A stretch of 64,000 nt of DNA from contig DWZH01000136.1 of the NCBI GenBank assembly GCA_019118275.1, positions 1-64,000 on the forward strand, in the 5' to 3' direction. The first letter of the stretch is position 1. Every line of letters starts with the position of its first letter. The stretch is from Candidatus Brachybacterium merdavium (GTDB lineage Bacteria > Actinomycetota > Actinomycetes > Actinomycetales > Dermabacteraceae). A program made the position numbers and the translations under genes. Shown in pieces: positions 26,208-35,333 of this stretch. The notes below the pieces were generated by a model, which did not search any database, was not told where the DNA came from, and saw only the letters and a list, made by a program, of their open reading frames with translations.

Positions 26208-27210
26208 ACAGGCCGCGCAGGTCCTCCGGGCCCTCACCATTCCGGTCGGCCAGGAAGCGTTCGAAGTGGTCGCCGATCTCATCGGCCGTGGGCATGTCCA
26301 TGGTGGTCGACAACGGGGCCCCCTCTCCCCCCTCACTGAAGGAGTCGTACTGCTCCTCGAGGGCGGTGACGATCTGGCGCACCTCGCTGTTCTGCGCCAG
26401 TGTCCCGTCCAGGGCCGTAGTCGCGGCCTCGGTCAGATCGCCCAGGTTCACCAACGGCAGCTCGAGCCCGGCGGCGTCGCTGACGCGACGCAGGAGCGCG
26501 AGCGCCCCGGCCGGGAAGTCGGTACGGGTGAGGTAGTGCGGGATCTGCGCCGCGTAGCCCATCGCCGCATGGCCGGCCCGGCCCAGCTGGTGCTCGAGCA
26601 GAGCGCCGAAGGAGGCGGGAACCACGATCTCGGTGCCCTCGCCGTCCTCGGCGCGACCGCCGTCCTCCGCACCGGCGGAGGCACCTGACCCGCCGGCCCA
26701 GGTCGGGGACCCTTCGCCGGCGCGCCCCTGCAGCGCGGCGTCGTTGGCGTGGGCGAACAGCCCGATCGGCCGTGTGTGCGGCACCGCCATGGGCACCGCC
26801 TGCATGCCCACCACCTGTTCGACGTCGAAGAACTCGACCAGGTCGGTGAGGGCCTCGGCGAGCCGGCGCCACTGCAGGTCCGGCTCAGGCCCGTCGAGGA
26901 AGAGGAAGGGACGGTCGGCCTCGTCGTACATCAACCACAGGGTGAGGTCAGGGATGTCGACGCTGGTGTAGGAGGTGCCGTCGAACACCGCCTGCGGCCG
27001 GGAGCCCCGGTAGTCCAGCAGCTCATCCGCATCGAACGTGACCAGCCGCAGATGCCGCAGCTCATCACGCAGGTAGGTGGAGGCGATCCGGCAGGCGCTG
27101 CCGGCGTCGACCATGCCGGGCAGCGCGTGCACGAGCGTCAGGCCGTCCCGCGGCACCGCCGCCAGCACCTCGGCCGACTCGAACCGATACAGGTCGCGTG
27201 GGTCACGCAT
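26206..27210 (-). CDS. PAC2-family protein
   Basis: 334 aa. The PAC2 fold starts near DLYRFESAEVLAAVPRDGLTLVHALPGMVDAG. FEGW-like blocks, DFPAGALALLRRVSDAAGLELPL and a Glu-rich C-terminus follow. The family is named after a eukaryotic proteasome assembly chaperone, and actinobacterial members are conserved but of unproved function. A segment at about 155-185 is Gly/Ala/Glu-rich and probably an inserted loop. A GGGAGGAG site precedes the ATG. It is divergent from the helicase gene. Confidence 0.88.
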   Translation of the reverse strand: MRDPRDLYRFESAEVLAAVPRDGLTLVHALPGMVDAGSACRIASTYLRDELRHLRLVTFDADELLDYRGSRPQAVFDGTSYTSVDIPDLTLWLMYDEADRPFLFLDGPEPDLQWRRLAEALTDLVEFFDVEQVVGMQAVPMAVPHTRPIGLFAHANDAALQGRAGEGSPTWAGGSGASAGAEDGGRAEDGEGTEIVVPASFGALLEHQLGRAGHAAMGYAAQIPHYLTRTDFPAGALALLRRVSDAAGLELPLVNLGDLTEAATTALDGTLAQNSEVRQIVTALEEQYDSFSEGGEGAPLSTTMDMPTADEIGDHFERFLADRNGEGPEDLRGL

Positions 27211-27256
27211 CGCGTCTCCTCCCTCGCGCCGAACCCGATGTCACGCACATCCAGGC

Positions 27257-27276
27257 TGGTCCACCATAATGGACCA
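27257..27276. promoter_or_regulatory. 7-bp inverted repeat in the PAC2/helD divergent promoter region
   Basis: TGGTCCA-CCATAA-TGGACCA: perfect 7-bp arms with a 6-base spacer, placed 47 bases before the PAC2 start and 72 before the helicase GTG. The spacer includes CATAAT, resembling a -10 hexamer for the plus-strand gene, so a bound protein could block it. Confidence 0.45.
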
Positions 27277-27347
27277 CCGTGCTCAGCCGGCCCCTCGGTC
27301 CGGCCCGAGCGCCGCAGTCGAACTCAGATCATCAGGGGGACAGGCCG

Positions 27348-29588
27348 GTGGACGAGGCGGAAGAGCAGATCAGCAGGGAGATCGCCCGTGAACAGGCCTA
27401 TGCCGACCGCCTGTACGAACGCGTCGACGAGCTGGTCGCGCAGGTCGAGGCGAACCTCACCCGGATCCAGGCCTCACAGCACGCCTCGACGCACCAGAAC
27501 CGCTCCGAGCGCGACTCGTTCATGGCACTGTACGAGGACCGTCTGGCCCTGCTGCGGTCGGTCTCGCGCAATGTGGTCTTCGGGAGGCTGGACACCGACG
27601 ACCAGGCCCGCCGCTACATCGGCCGGATCGGGCTGTTCACGCCCGAGCGCGAGCAGCTGCTGGTGGACTGGCGCGCGCCGGCCGCCGCCGTCTTCTACCA
27701 GGCCACCGCCAATGACCGTCGGGGCGTGCGCCTGCGCCGCCACCTGATCAGTCGCGGACGCCAGGTGATCGGACTGGAGGACGACGTGCTCGACCAGTCG
27801 GTCCTGGCCGAGAGCGACGACGTGGTGCTGCAGGGCGAGGGAGCCCTGCTGGCCGCGGTCTCGGGGCAGCGCACCGGCAGGATGGGCGACATCGTGGCCA
27901 CCATCCAGGCCGAGCAGGACCGCATCATCCGTTCCGACAACCGCGGAGTGCTGGTCGTCCAGGGGGGACCGGGCACCGGCAAGACCGCCGTCGCCCTGCA
28001 CCGGGCCGCGTACCTGCTGTACACCCATCGCCGACGGCTCGAGCACACCGGCGTCCTGATCATGGCCCCCACACACGGCTTCCTGCGCTACATCGAGCGG
28101 GTGCTCCCGAGCCTCGGCGAATCGGGCGTGGTGATGCTCACGCCGGGCGAGCTGTTCCCCGGGATCGAGGCCACCGATCACGACGACGACGCGGTGGCGC
28201 GGCTGAAGGGCGATGCAGCCATGGCCGAGCTGCTCTCCCGTGCCGTGAAGCAGCGGCAGGTGGTGCCCTCCCAGGACATCCCGCTGCGGATCGACGGCAC
28301 GGACATCACCCTGACCCGGGCCGACGTCCGCGCCGCGCGCCGTGAGGCCCGCCTGTCCCACAAGCCGCACAACACGTCGCGCTCCGTGTTCGTCCGCGCC
28401 GCCCTCGACCGGCTCGTGGAACGGTACGAGCAGGCCCTGCAGGCGGCCGGACGCACCGTGATCCCCGAAGACCGGCCGGATCTGCTGTCGGACCTGCGCC
28501 ACGACCGTGAGGTGCGCCGCCAGCTGAACCTGGCCTGGCTCCCGTACACGCCCCAGGGATTCCTGCGGATCCTGCTGTCGCGCCCGGATCGTCTGCGTGC
28601 CGCCGCCCCGCGGTCCATCGCCGGCCAGGTCGAGCTGCTGGTGCGTGGCAAGGAGTCGCCCTGGACCATCGAGGACATCCCCCTGCTGGACGAGGTGGCG
28701 GAGCTGCTCGGTGAGGACGACGCCCCTCAGGACGCACAGGAGCGGGAGGACCAGGGGCGCCGGGATGCCGATGTCGACTACGCCCGCAAGGTGATCGAGA
28801 GCTTCGACAGCTCCGGGATCGTCCGCGCCGAGGATCTCGCCGACCAGGTCACCCGTGTGCGCGACGGCCGGACCCTCGCCGAGCGTGCCTCGACCGAGCG
28901 CAGCTGGACCTACGGGCACGTGGTGGTGGACGAGGCCCAGGAGCACTCCCCCATGAGCTGGCGGGCCCTGATGCGCCGCGGGCCGACGAAGTCGTTCACC
29001 GTGGTGGGCGATGTCGCCCAGACCTCCTCGGCGGGCGGCACCTCGTCCTGGGCCGCCGCCCTGGCCCCGCACGTCCAGGACCGCCTGCATGTCGAGGACC
29101 TGACCGTCAACTACCGCACGCCGCGTCGCATCATGGATCTCGCGCTGCAGATGGCCCAGGCCCACCGGCTGCCGGTCACGGAGGTCAGCTCGGTCCGCGA
29201 CGGCGACCGCGATCCGCTGCTCGAGCAGTCGACCGGCGCCGGCCTGATCGAAACGGCCGCGGACGCCGCCGTGAGGCTCCACGGCGAGCGCATCGGCCGC
29301 ATAGCGGTGATCGCGGACGGCCCGCGGATCACGGAGCTGTTCGAGGAGCTGGGCTCACGCTCCCAGCTGTCCTCGGTGGGCTCGGGTTCGGCCGGGATCG
29401 ACGACGAGATCGCGGTGATGACCGCTCAGGACGCGAAGGGCCTGGAGTTCGATGCCGTGGTGATCGTGGAGCCGGCCGAGCTGATCGACTCCCACGGGGC
29501 CGGCGACCTGTACGTGGCGATGACCCGGCCCACCACGCATCTCGGCCTGGTCCACGCTCGGCCCCTGCCGGCCGGGATCGCCGGCTGA
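27348..29588 (+). CDS. helD: HelD/HelR-type RNA polymerase-associated ATPase
   Basis: 746 aa superfamily-1 helicase-like ATPase. An N-terminal coiled coil (about 5-40) would reach into RNA polymerase. Walker A is GGPGTGKTAVALHRAA (about 206-221), preceded by QAEQDRIIRSD; Walker B/DEAQ is VVVDEAQEHSPMSW, and a C-terminal VMTAQDAKGLEFD motif follows. HelD recycles stalled polymerase in Bacillus and mycobacteria, and Streptomyces HelR gives rifamycin tolerance; which role applies here is unknown. The GTG at 27348 was chosen because AGGGGGA lies 7 bases upstream; an ATG at 27279 is less likely. Confidence 0.85.
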   Translation: MDEAEEQISREIAREQAYADRLYERVDELVAQVEANLTRIQASQHASTHQNRSERDSFMALYEDRLALLRSVSRNVVFGRLDTDDQARRYIGRIGLFTPEREQLLVDWRAPAAAVFYQATANDRRGVRLRRHLISRGRQVIGLEDDVLDQSVLAESDDVVLQGEGALLAAVSGQRTGRMGDIVATIQAEQDRIIRSDNRGVLVVQGGPGTGKTAVALHRAAYLLYTHRRRLEHTGVLIMAPTHGFLRYIERVLPSLGESGVVMLTPGELFPGIEATDHDDDAVARLKGDAAMAELLSRAVKQRQVVPSQDIPLRIDGTDITLTRADVRAARREARLSHKPHNTSRSVFVRAALDRLVERYEQALQAAGRTVIPEDRPDLLSDLRHDREVRRQLNLAWLPYTPQGFLRILLSRPDRLRAAAPRSIAGQVELLVRGKESPWTIEDIPLLDEVAELLGEDDAPQDAQEREDQGRRDADVDYARKVIESFDSSGIVRAEDLADQVTRVRDGRTLAERASTERSWTYGHVVVDEAQEHSPMSWRALMRRGPTKSFTVVGDVAQTSSAGGTSSWAAALAPHVQDRLHVEDLTVNYRTPRRIMDLALQMAQAHRLPVTEVSSVRDGDRDPLLEQSTGAGLIETAADAAVRLHGERIGRIAVIADGPRITELFEELGSRSQLSSVGSGSAGIDDEIAVMTAQDAKGLEFDAVVIVEPAELIDSHGAGDLYVAMTRPTTHLGLVHARPLPAGIAG

Positions 29589-29605
29589 GCACCGTCGCAG
29601 ACAGC

Positions 29606-29643
29606 GATCGGCGGCCGTGGCTTCCCCTCCACGACCGCCGATC
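29606..29643. terminator. terminator between helD and nrdR
   Basis: GATCGGCGGCCGTGG pairs with CCACGACCGCCGATC, one mismatch in 15, around an 8-base loop. It begins 18 bases after the helD stop and can also serve nrdR from the other side. A second perfect 7-bp hairpin (GTGCGCT/AGCGCAC, 29648-29666) follows. Confidence 0.8.
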
Positions 29644-29760
29644 TGGTGTGCGCTGCGCGAGCGCACGAGGGACATCCTACGCACAGGTGCCCGGTGCTTC
29701 GTACCGGTTCGCGCGAATCGGCCGCCGTTGTACGCCGCGAGCTGATGCGGCGGTCCCGGC

Positions 29761-30234
29761 TCAGCCTTCCGCCGGCCCGGCGGTCTTCGCGTTCTCGTGG
29801 CGCAGGCTGTCGATGGAGGCCTCGAAGTCCTCGAGGGAATCGAAGGACTGGTAGACGCTCGCGAAGCGCAGATAGGCGACCAGATCCAGCTCCTTGAGGG
29901 GCTGCAGGATGGCCAGGCCCACACCGTGGGCATCGATCTCGGCCTGCCCGCTGGAGCGGATGTCCTCCTCGACGCGCTGGGCGAGCATCGCCAGCTGATC
30001 GTCGCTGACGGGACGGCCCTGACAGGCCTTGCGGACTCCCGAGATCACCTTCGCCCGGCTGAAGGGCTCACTGACGCCGGACCTCTTCAGCACGGACAGC
30101 GAGGCCGTCTCCACGGTCGAGAAGCGCCGGGAGCAGTGCGGGCACTGGCGACGGCGCCGGATCGCCGCGCCATCGTCGGACGTGCGCGAGTCCACGACAC
30201 GGGAGTCGGGATGGCGGCAGAACGGACAGTGCAT
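29761..30234 (-). CDS. nrdR: ribonucleotide reductase repressor NrdR
   Basis: 157 aa. The zinc ribbon comprises CPFC (3-6) and CPHC (31-34) around DSRVVDSR; an ATP-cone domain (about 46-136) follows with [20 protein letters not shown]. NrdR senses ATP/dATP and represses ribonucleotide reductase genes. It is downstream of the LysM gene by 43 bases and is probably cotranscribed from the SOS promoter, or has its own. Confidence 0.97.
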   Translation of the reverse strand: MHCPFCRHPDSRVVDSRTSDDGAAIRRRRQCPHCSRRFSTVETASLSVLKRSGVSEPFSRAKVISGVRKACQGRPVSDDQLAMLAQRVEEDIRSSGQAEIDAHGVGLAILQPLKELDLVAYLRFASVYQSFDSLEDFEASIDSLRHENAKTAGPAEG

Positions 30235-30277
30235 CCGGCAAGAATACCGGCAAGTCGCCTCGGAGAGGCCCCTGTCA

Positions 30278-30658
30278 TCACGGCTGGGGCAGCTCGATCT
30301 CCTGACCGGCGGTCACGCGCCCGGTGGGCAGGTGGTTCAGACCCCGGATCTGGGCGACGTATTCCCGCTCGCTCACGCCGTCGGGGGCATGCTCCTCCGC
30401 ATAGCCCCACAGGGTGTCCCCCGCCTCGACGGTGACCGAGATCGGCTCCTGACCCTCTCCCCCTGCGAGGGCGGAGGGCACGTCGAACATCAGCAGGGCG
30501 CCCAGGGCCACCAGCAGGCCCAGCAGGAAGGCGACCAGGGTCAGCACGATGCGCCCCCGAGGAGTGGCCTCGAGTCGAACACCCTTGCGACCGGCGTGGG
30601 ATGCGGGCGCGGCCTCGTGTCGCGGGAAGGGGAGGACCTGAGGGGTCTGGGTAGACAT
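30278..30658 (-). CDS. SOS-controlled LysM membrane protein (probable division inhibitor, YneA/ChiZ-like)
   Basis: 126 aa. One membrane segment (about 36-58) is followed by an extracellular LysM domain (about 73-124) starting [16 protein letters not shown]. The start at 30658 has AGGAG upstream. The gene is divergent from lexA, and an SOS box (CGAAC-TCCT-GTTCG) overlaps its translation start region. Small LysM proteins beside lexA (YneA in Bacillus, Rv2719c/ChiZ in mycobacteria, DivS in corynebacteria by position) halt division during DNA damage. The function here is inferred by analogy; it has no visible hydrolase domain. Confidence 0.85.
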   Translation of the reverse strand: MSTQTPQVLPFPRHEAAPASHAGRKGVRLEATPRGRIVLTLVAFLLGLLVALGALLMFDVPSALAGGEGQEPISVTVEAGDTLWGYAEEHAPDGVSEREYVAQIRGLNHLPTGRVTAGQEIELPQP

Positions 30659-30660
30659 AT

Positions 30661-30676
30661 CCGAACTCCTGTTCGA
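30661..30676. promoter_or_regulatory. LexA (SOS) box of the LysM gene
   Basis: The sequence CCGAAC-TCCT-GTTCGA matches the actinobacterial SOS consensus TCGAAC-N4-GTTCGA at 11 of 12 positions. It overlaps the ribosome-binding region of the LysM gene, so repression by LexA would be direct. Confidence 0.85.
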
Positions 30677-30729
30677 TCGAATCTGTGTGCGACTGTAGCC
30701 CCGGGGCGGCGCGACACGCAAGAAACAGA

Positions 30730-30745
30730 TCGAACACCTGTTTGG
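30730..30745. promoter_or_regulatory. LexA (SOS) box of lexA
   Basis: TCGAAC-ACCT-GTTTGG matches the SOS consensus at 10 of 12 positions. It lies 84 bases before the lexA ATG and suggests autoregulation. It is weaker than the LysM box. Confidence 0.8.
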
Positions 30746-30828
30746 CTTCCGGTGCGTGCCGCCCTACTCTGGGTGACGTCACCACGGAACCGCGAGGGTC
30801 CGACATTCGAAGCCAGGAGGCCTGCCCG

Positions 30829-31548
30829 ATGACGCCGAGCACCCAGCGCAGCCCGGACCTGCCCCACGGCGGTGAGGATGCCCTCGCGGAGATCGCCCCC
30901 GTGACCGAGAGCCTCACCCGCCGTCAGCGGCTGGTGCTGGAGACCATCACCGCCGCGATCGCCGCCCACGGCTATCCGCCCTCGATGCGGGAGATCGGCG
31001 ACGCCGTCGGGCTCACCTCCTCGTCCTCGGTGTCCCACCAGCTCCAGGCGCTCGAGCGCAAGGGGTTCCTGCGCCGCGACCCCAAGCGCCCCCGGGCGAT
31101 GGAGGTGGTGCTGCCCGGTGAGGACGACTCCCCCGAGCCTCCCGCGGCGCCCGAGCTCGCCTCGCCGCCTGCCGATGCGGTGGCCGTCCCGCTGGTGGGG
31201 CGGATCGCCGCCGGCGTCCCGATCACCGCGCAGGAGCAGGTGGAGGACGTGTTCACCCTGCCCTCCCGCCTTGTGGGCGACGGCGATCTGTTCCTGCTGC
31301 AGGTGGTCGGCGACTCGATGATCGACGCGGCGATCTGCGACGGCGACTGGGTCGTGGTGCGCAGTCAGCAGGTGGCCGAGAAGGGCGAGATCGTCGCCGC
31401 GATGATCGATGGCGAGGCCACGGTCAAGACGTTCGCGAAGCAGGACGGGCACGTCTGGTTGATGCCGCACAACCCGGCCTTCACGCCGATCCTCGGGGAT
31501 CAGGCGGAGATCCTGGGCAAGGTCGTAGCGGTGCTGCGCGCGGTCTGA
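30829..31548 (+). CDS. lexA: SOS repressor LexA
   Basis: 239 aa. The start at 30829 follows AGGAGG; the frame is open to 30685 but the upstream part is not LexA-like. The winged helix (about 28-92) reads [30 protein letters not shown] and [18 protein letters not shown]. Self-cleavage occurs between A128 and G129 in GRIAAGVP, with catalytic S163 (GDSM) and K200 (ATVKTF). RecA filaments trigger cleavage and derepress the SOS genes. Confidence 0.98.
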   Translation: MTPSTQRSPDLPHGGEDALAEIAPVTESLTRRQRLVLETITAAIAAHGYPPSMREIGDAVGLTSSSSVSHQLQALERKGFLRRDPKRPRAMEVVLPGEDDSPEPPAAPELASPPADAVAVPLVGRIAAGVPITAQEQVEDVFTLPSRLVGDGDLFLLQVVGDSMIDAAICDGDWVVVRSQQVAEKGEIVAAMIDGEATVKTFAKQDGHVWLMPHNPAFTPILGDQAEILGKVVAVLRAV

Positions 31549-31579
31549 TCCCGCTCGGCGCGCGGCTGTCTGCGGCGGC

Positions 31580-33598
31580 TCAGCCGTCGGCCAGCCGGCG
31601 CAGCGCTCCGAGCGCGACCTCCGGCTCGGCGGTCGGCCACAGGGGCGGCATCGCCTCCCGCAGGAAGCTCCCGTAGCGGGCGGTGGACAGTCTGGGATCC
31701 AGGAGCGCGACCATGCCCCGGTCCTCCCGGGAGCGGATCAGGCGCCCCGCCCCCTGCGCCAGCAGCAAGGCGGCATGCTGCGCGGAGACCGCCATGAACC
31801 CGTTGCCGCCACGGCTTGAGATTCGCTCCTGGCGCGCGGACATCAGCGGGTCATCGGGGCGCGGGAAGGGGATCCGGTCGATCGTGACCAGCCGGCATGC
31901 CGGCCCGGGCACGTCCACGCCCTGCCACAGCGTCAGTGTCCCGAACAGGCTGGCGTCCTCGTCCTCGCGGAATCGGCGCACCAGATTGCCCATCGAGTCC
32001 TCCCCCTGCACCCCGATGGCCAGGCCGGTGCGGGCGCGCACATGCTCGGCGGCCAGTTCCGCACCCCGTCGTGAGGAGAACAGGCACAGCGCTCCCCCGC
32101 GAGAGGCCTCGAGGAGCTCGGTGAGGTGCTCGAGCATCATCGGCGCAGGGCCGTCGCGGCCGGGCGGGGGAAGATGGCGTGCGGTGTAGAGGATCCCCTG
32201 GCGGCGGTACTCGAAGGGGCTGCCGACATCCAGTCCCGCCCAGGCGCTGCGGTCCTCCAGCGGGGGCAGCTGATCGGGATCCATGCGGTCCGAGCGGGCC
32301 AGCCCCACCTCACCCGCGGCAGGTTCGAAGCGGCCGCCGAGCGCCAGGGTCGCAGAGGTCAGCACGGTGGTGCGATCCTCCAGGATCGCCCCGCGCATGG
32401 CCCCGGCCACGCTGAGCGGCGCGACCTGGAGGACGGAGCGTCCCGTGGCCGGGGAATGGGAGACCGAGACCACGTCGTCCTCGGCGGGGGCACCGAGCCG
32501 CTCGCACACGTCGATGATCTCCTGCAGGCCCGCCCTGACCGCCTTGCGGGCGCCCGCCGTGCCGGCCGTGCCGTCGTCGCCGGCGTCCTTGGCGTCGGAA
32601 TGGCAGGTGCGGGCGTGGACGCGCAGCTGGTCGACAGCGTCGCCCAGACGCTCCGGCAGGTCCCCGAGCACGCGTCCGTCCGGCGCCAGGGCCAGGGCCT
32701 CGCGCAGCTCCTCACCTGCGTCGTCCAGGGCGGTGGCGGCCATGCCCAGGCCGCGCAGGTCCCGCAGCGTCCCGCGGACCATGCCGGGCGTGAGCGTCTC
32801 GGTCACGGCGCTGGTGACCCGTGCGGTCAGGTCATGGGCCTCGTCGAAGACGACCACGTCGTGCTCGGGGATGATGCCGTGGGCGTCGAAGGCGTCGATG
32901 GCCAGCAGGGCGTGGTTGGTCACCACCAGATCGACCTCGCGGGCGACCTGGCGGCTGCGCTCGGCGAAGCAGGACTCGACCATCGGGCAGGAGCCGCCCA
33001 GGCACTGCGAGCCGGTCACCGAGACCTGGCGCCAGGCCCGATCGGAGACGGCGTCGGTCAGGGAGTCACGGTCGCCGGTATCGGTCTCCTCGGCCCATGC
33101 GCGCAGCCTGCGGACCTGCTCTCCGAGCCGCTCTCCCCCGGTGCGGGAGGGTTCGGCCGAGACCTCGCCGAACAGGGCGCCGGCGTCGACGTCCGCCGGG
33201 TAGCCGCCGTCCATCTTGTGGCGGCACAGGTAGTTCGCCCGTCCCTTGAGCAGGGAGAAGGTGGGGGTGCGCGGCAGGTGGGGGGCCAGTGCCTCGACCA
33301 GCTGGGGCAGGTCCTTGCGCACGATCTGGGTCTGCAGGGCGATGGTGGCGGTGGAGATCACCACGGGGCGTCCGCTGACCAGGGCATGACGCAGGGCGGG
33401 CACCAGGTAGGCCAGTGACTTGCCGGTGCCGGTGCCGGCCTGCACCAGCAGGTGGCGCTGCCCGGACATGGCGGTGTCGACGGCCTCGGCCATCTTTCGC
33501 TGCCCCGTGCGCGATGTGCCCCCGATGGCCGCCACCGCCGCGTCCATCAGTGTGGACAGCGGTGCGGAAGTGGCCTGAGGGGCCTCGGCGGTGGTCAT
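31580..33598 (-). CDS. dinG: ATP-dependent DNA helicase, DinG/XPD family
   Basis: 672 aa. Walker A is LVQAGTGTGKSLAYLVPAL (about 53-71). The iron-sulphur cysteines appear as NYLCRHK and QCLGGSCPMVESC, the DEAH box as VVFDEAHDL, and helicase motif VI-like AQGAGRLIRS near the C-terminus. DinG unwinds 5'-3' and resolves R-loops and damaged forks. It is convergent with lexA (31-base gap); no SOS box is seen upstream despite the name. Confidence 0.95.
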   Translation of the reverse strand: MTTAEAPQATSAPLSTLMDAAVAAIGGTSRTGQRKMAEAVDTAMSGQRHLLVQAGTGTGKSLAYLVPALRHALVSGRPVVISTATIALQTQIVRKDLPQLVEALAPHLPRTPTFSLLKGRANYLCRHKMDGGYPADVDAGALFGEVSAEPSRTGGERLGEQVRRLRAWAEETDTGDRDSLTDAVSDRAWRQVSVTGSQCLGGSCPMVESCFAERSRQVAREVDLVVTNHALLAIDAFDAHGIIPEHDVVVFDEAHDLTARVTSAVTETLTPGMVRGTLRDLRGLGMAATALDDAGEELREALALAPDGRVLGDLPERLGDAVDQLRVHARTCHSDAKDAGDDGTAGTAGARKAVRAGLQEIIDVCERLGAPAEDDVVSVSHSPATGRSVLQVAPLSVAGAMRGAILEDRTTVLTSATLALGGRFEPAAGEVGLARSDRMDPDQLPPLEDRSAWAGLDVGSPFEYRRQGILYTARHLPPPGRDGPAPMMLEHLTELLEASRGGALCLFSSRRGAELAAEHVRARTGLAIGVQGEDSMGNLVRRFREDEDASLFGTLTLWQGVDVPGPACRLVTIDRIPFPRPDDPLMSARQERISSRGGNGFMAVSAQHAALLLAQGAGRLIRSREDRGMVALLDPRLSTARYGSFLREAMPPLWPTAEPEVALGALRRLADG

Positions 33599-33633
33599 CG
33601 GCCCAGAGTATCGGCGCGGTGTGCGGCGAGGCG

Positions 33634-35190
33634 TCAGGCCGCGCCGCGCAGCTCTGCGGCGAGTGCCTCATCCACGCGGGCGTGGAGCCGGGTGCCGTCC
33701 ATCAGGTGCTCCTCGGCGAGGAGCTCACCGGTGGAGTGGACCCGGGAGACGAGGTCGCCCCGCGAATAGGGCACCACCACGTCGACCTCGACGGCCGGTC
33801 GGGGCAGCCTCTCCGCGATCAGCTCACGCAGCTCCTCGATGCCGGCCCCGGTGCGGGCCGAGACCACGGCCGAGTCACCGACCTGGCTGCGCAGGCGCGC
33901 GAGGGTCTCCGGCTCGGCGATGTCGGCCTTGTTCAGCACGACGATCTCCGTCACGTCGAAGCCTTCCAGCTCCCCCAGCACCGTGCGCACCGCCCGGATC
34001 TGGCCCTCGGGGTCGGGATGGGAGGCGTCGACCACGTGCAGGAGCAGGTCGGCGTCCCCGACCTCCTCGAGCGTGGAGCGGAAGGCTTCCACCAACTGGG
34101 TGGGCAGGTGCCGCACGAAGCCGACGGTGTCGGTGTAGGTGAACTCCCTGCCGTCGGGCGTCTGGGTGCGGCGCACCGTGGGGTCCAGGGTTGCGAACAA
34201 GGCGTTCTCGACCAGCACGCCCGCCCCGGTGAGGCGGTTGAGCAGGGAGGATTTCCCGGCATTGGTGTAGCCGACGATGGCGACGGCGGGCACGAGATGG
34301 CGCCGACGATCGGCCCGCTGGGACTCCCGTGCCGGGGCCATGGCCCTGATCTCGCGGCGCAGCTTGGCCATGCGGTCGCGGATGCGACGGCGGTCCAGCT
34401 CGATCTTGGTCTCACCGGGTCCGCGCGAGCCCATGCCCGCCCCGCCGGCCGCCACGCGGCCGCCGGCCTGCCGAGACATCGACTCGCCCCAGCCGCGCAG
34501 TCGGGGCAGCAGGTACTCCAGCTGGGCCAGCTCCACCTGGGCCTTGCCCTCCCGGGACTGGGCGTGCTGGGCGAAGATGTCCAGGATGAGGGCGGTGCGG
34601 TCGATGACCTTGACCTTGACGATGTCCTCGAGGGCGCGGCGCTGACCGGCGCCCAGCTCACCGTCCGCGATCACGGTGTCGGCACCCTCGGCCTCGACGA
34701 TGTCGGCCAGCTCGGCCGCCTTGCCGCGGCCCAGGAAGGTCGCGGGGTCGGGGTGGTTGCGCCGCTGGAGGATGCCGTCGAGGACCTCGGAGCCGGCGGT
34801 CTCGGCCAGGGCCGCGAGTTCCTGCAGGCTGGTCTCGGCCTCCTCCACGTTGCCGGAGGTGTACAGGCCGGCCAGGATCACGCGCTCCAGGCGCAGCTGG
34901 CGGTACTCGACCTCGGAGACGTCCTCGAGCTCGGTGGACAGCCCGGCCACGCGCCGCAGGGCCTGGCGGTCGGCCAGGTCCAGCTGCTCGCCGTCGGACT
35001 CGGAGGCGAAGGTGACGGGGTTCACGGTGGCGTCGCCGCGGGCGAGGATCCGCTCGGTCAGCGGGTCACGCCGGGGGCCGGGGGCCGAGCTGCGGACGGT
35101 GTCCTCACGTGCGGCGCCCTCAGCTCCCGATACAGTGCTTCCCGCGACGTCGGCGTCTGATCCGGGTTCGGGGTGGAAGGCGATGGGCAC
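33634..35190 (-). CDS. hflX: ribosome-associated GTPase HflX
   Basis: 518 aa. The N-terminal HflX domain includes HPDPATFLGRGKAAELADIVE and the GGAGMGSRGPGETKIELDRR linker. The G domain has G1 GYTNAGKSSLLNRL, TLDPTVRRT, DTVGFVRHLP and NKAD. HflX splits stalled 70S ribosomes, especially in heat or antibiotic stress. An extended N-terminus (about 80 residues) precedes the core. Confidence 0.96.
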   Translation of the reverse strand: MPIAFHPEPGSDADVAGSTVSGAEGAAREDTVRSSAPGPRRDPLTERILARGDATVNPVTFASESDGEQLDLADRQALRRVAGLSTELEDVSEVEYRQLRLERVILAGLYTSGNVEEAETSLQELAALAETAGSEVLDGILQRRNHPDPATFLGRGKAAELADIVEAEGADTVIADGELGAGQRRALEDIVKVKVIDRTALILDIFAQHAQSREGKAQVELAQLEYLLPRLRGWGESMSRQAGGRVAAGGAGMGSRGPGETKIELDRRRIRDRMAKLRREIRAMAPARESQRADRRRHLVPAVAIVGYTNAGKSSLLNRLTGAGVLVENALFATLDPTVRRTQTPDGREFTYTDTVGFVRHLPTQLVEAFRSTLEEVGDADLLLHVVDASHPDPEGQIRAVRTVLGELEGFDVTEIVVLNKADIAEPETLARLRSQVGDSAVVSARTGAGIEELRELIAERLPRPAVEVDVVVPYSRGDLVSRVHSTGELLAEEHLMDGTRLHARVDEALAAELRGAA

Positions 35191-35239
35191 GATCGGGGTC
35201 CTCCTCAGGTCGGGTTCGAAGGTCCATCCAGAATCCCAC

Positions 35240-35302
35240 GGGGCACCCCTGAGGTCGAGAGATTAAGCGCAGGGCGCATCCCCCCGCCTCTGCGGGTGCC
35301 CC
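35240..35302. repeat. 9-bp inverted repeat in the hflX upstream region
   Basis: GGGGCACCC (35240-35248) is exactly complementary to GGGTGCCCC (35294-35302) with 45 bases between. It lies in the 143-base divergent gap between hflX and the methyltransferase gene. Long spacing makes a hairpin weak; it could mark two operator halves. Confidence 0.3.
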
Positions 35303-35333
35303 ACCTCGCAGCGCGCCTCCGTATCCTGCACGG

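Noticed and set aside
27474-29282. 602-codon minus-strand frame inside helD
   Set aside because: Antisense shadow of the helicase gene; composition is His/Gly/Gln/Val noise.
29648-29666. GTGCGCT/AGCGCAC hairpin as an NrdR box
   Set aside because: NrdR boxes are A/T-richer 16-mers found upstream of nrd genes; this lies downstream of nrdR and is better read as part of the terminator.
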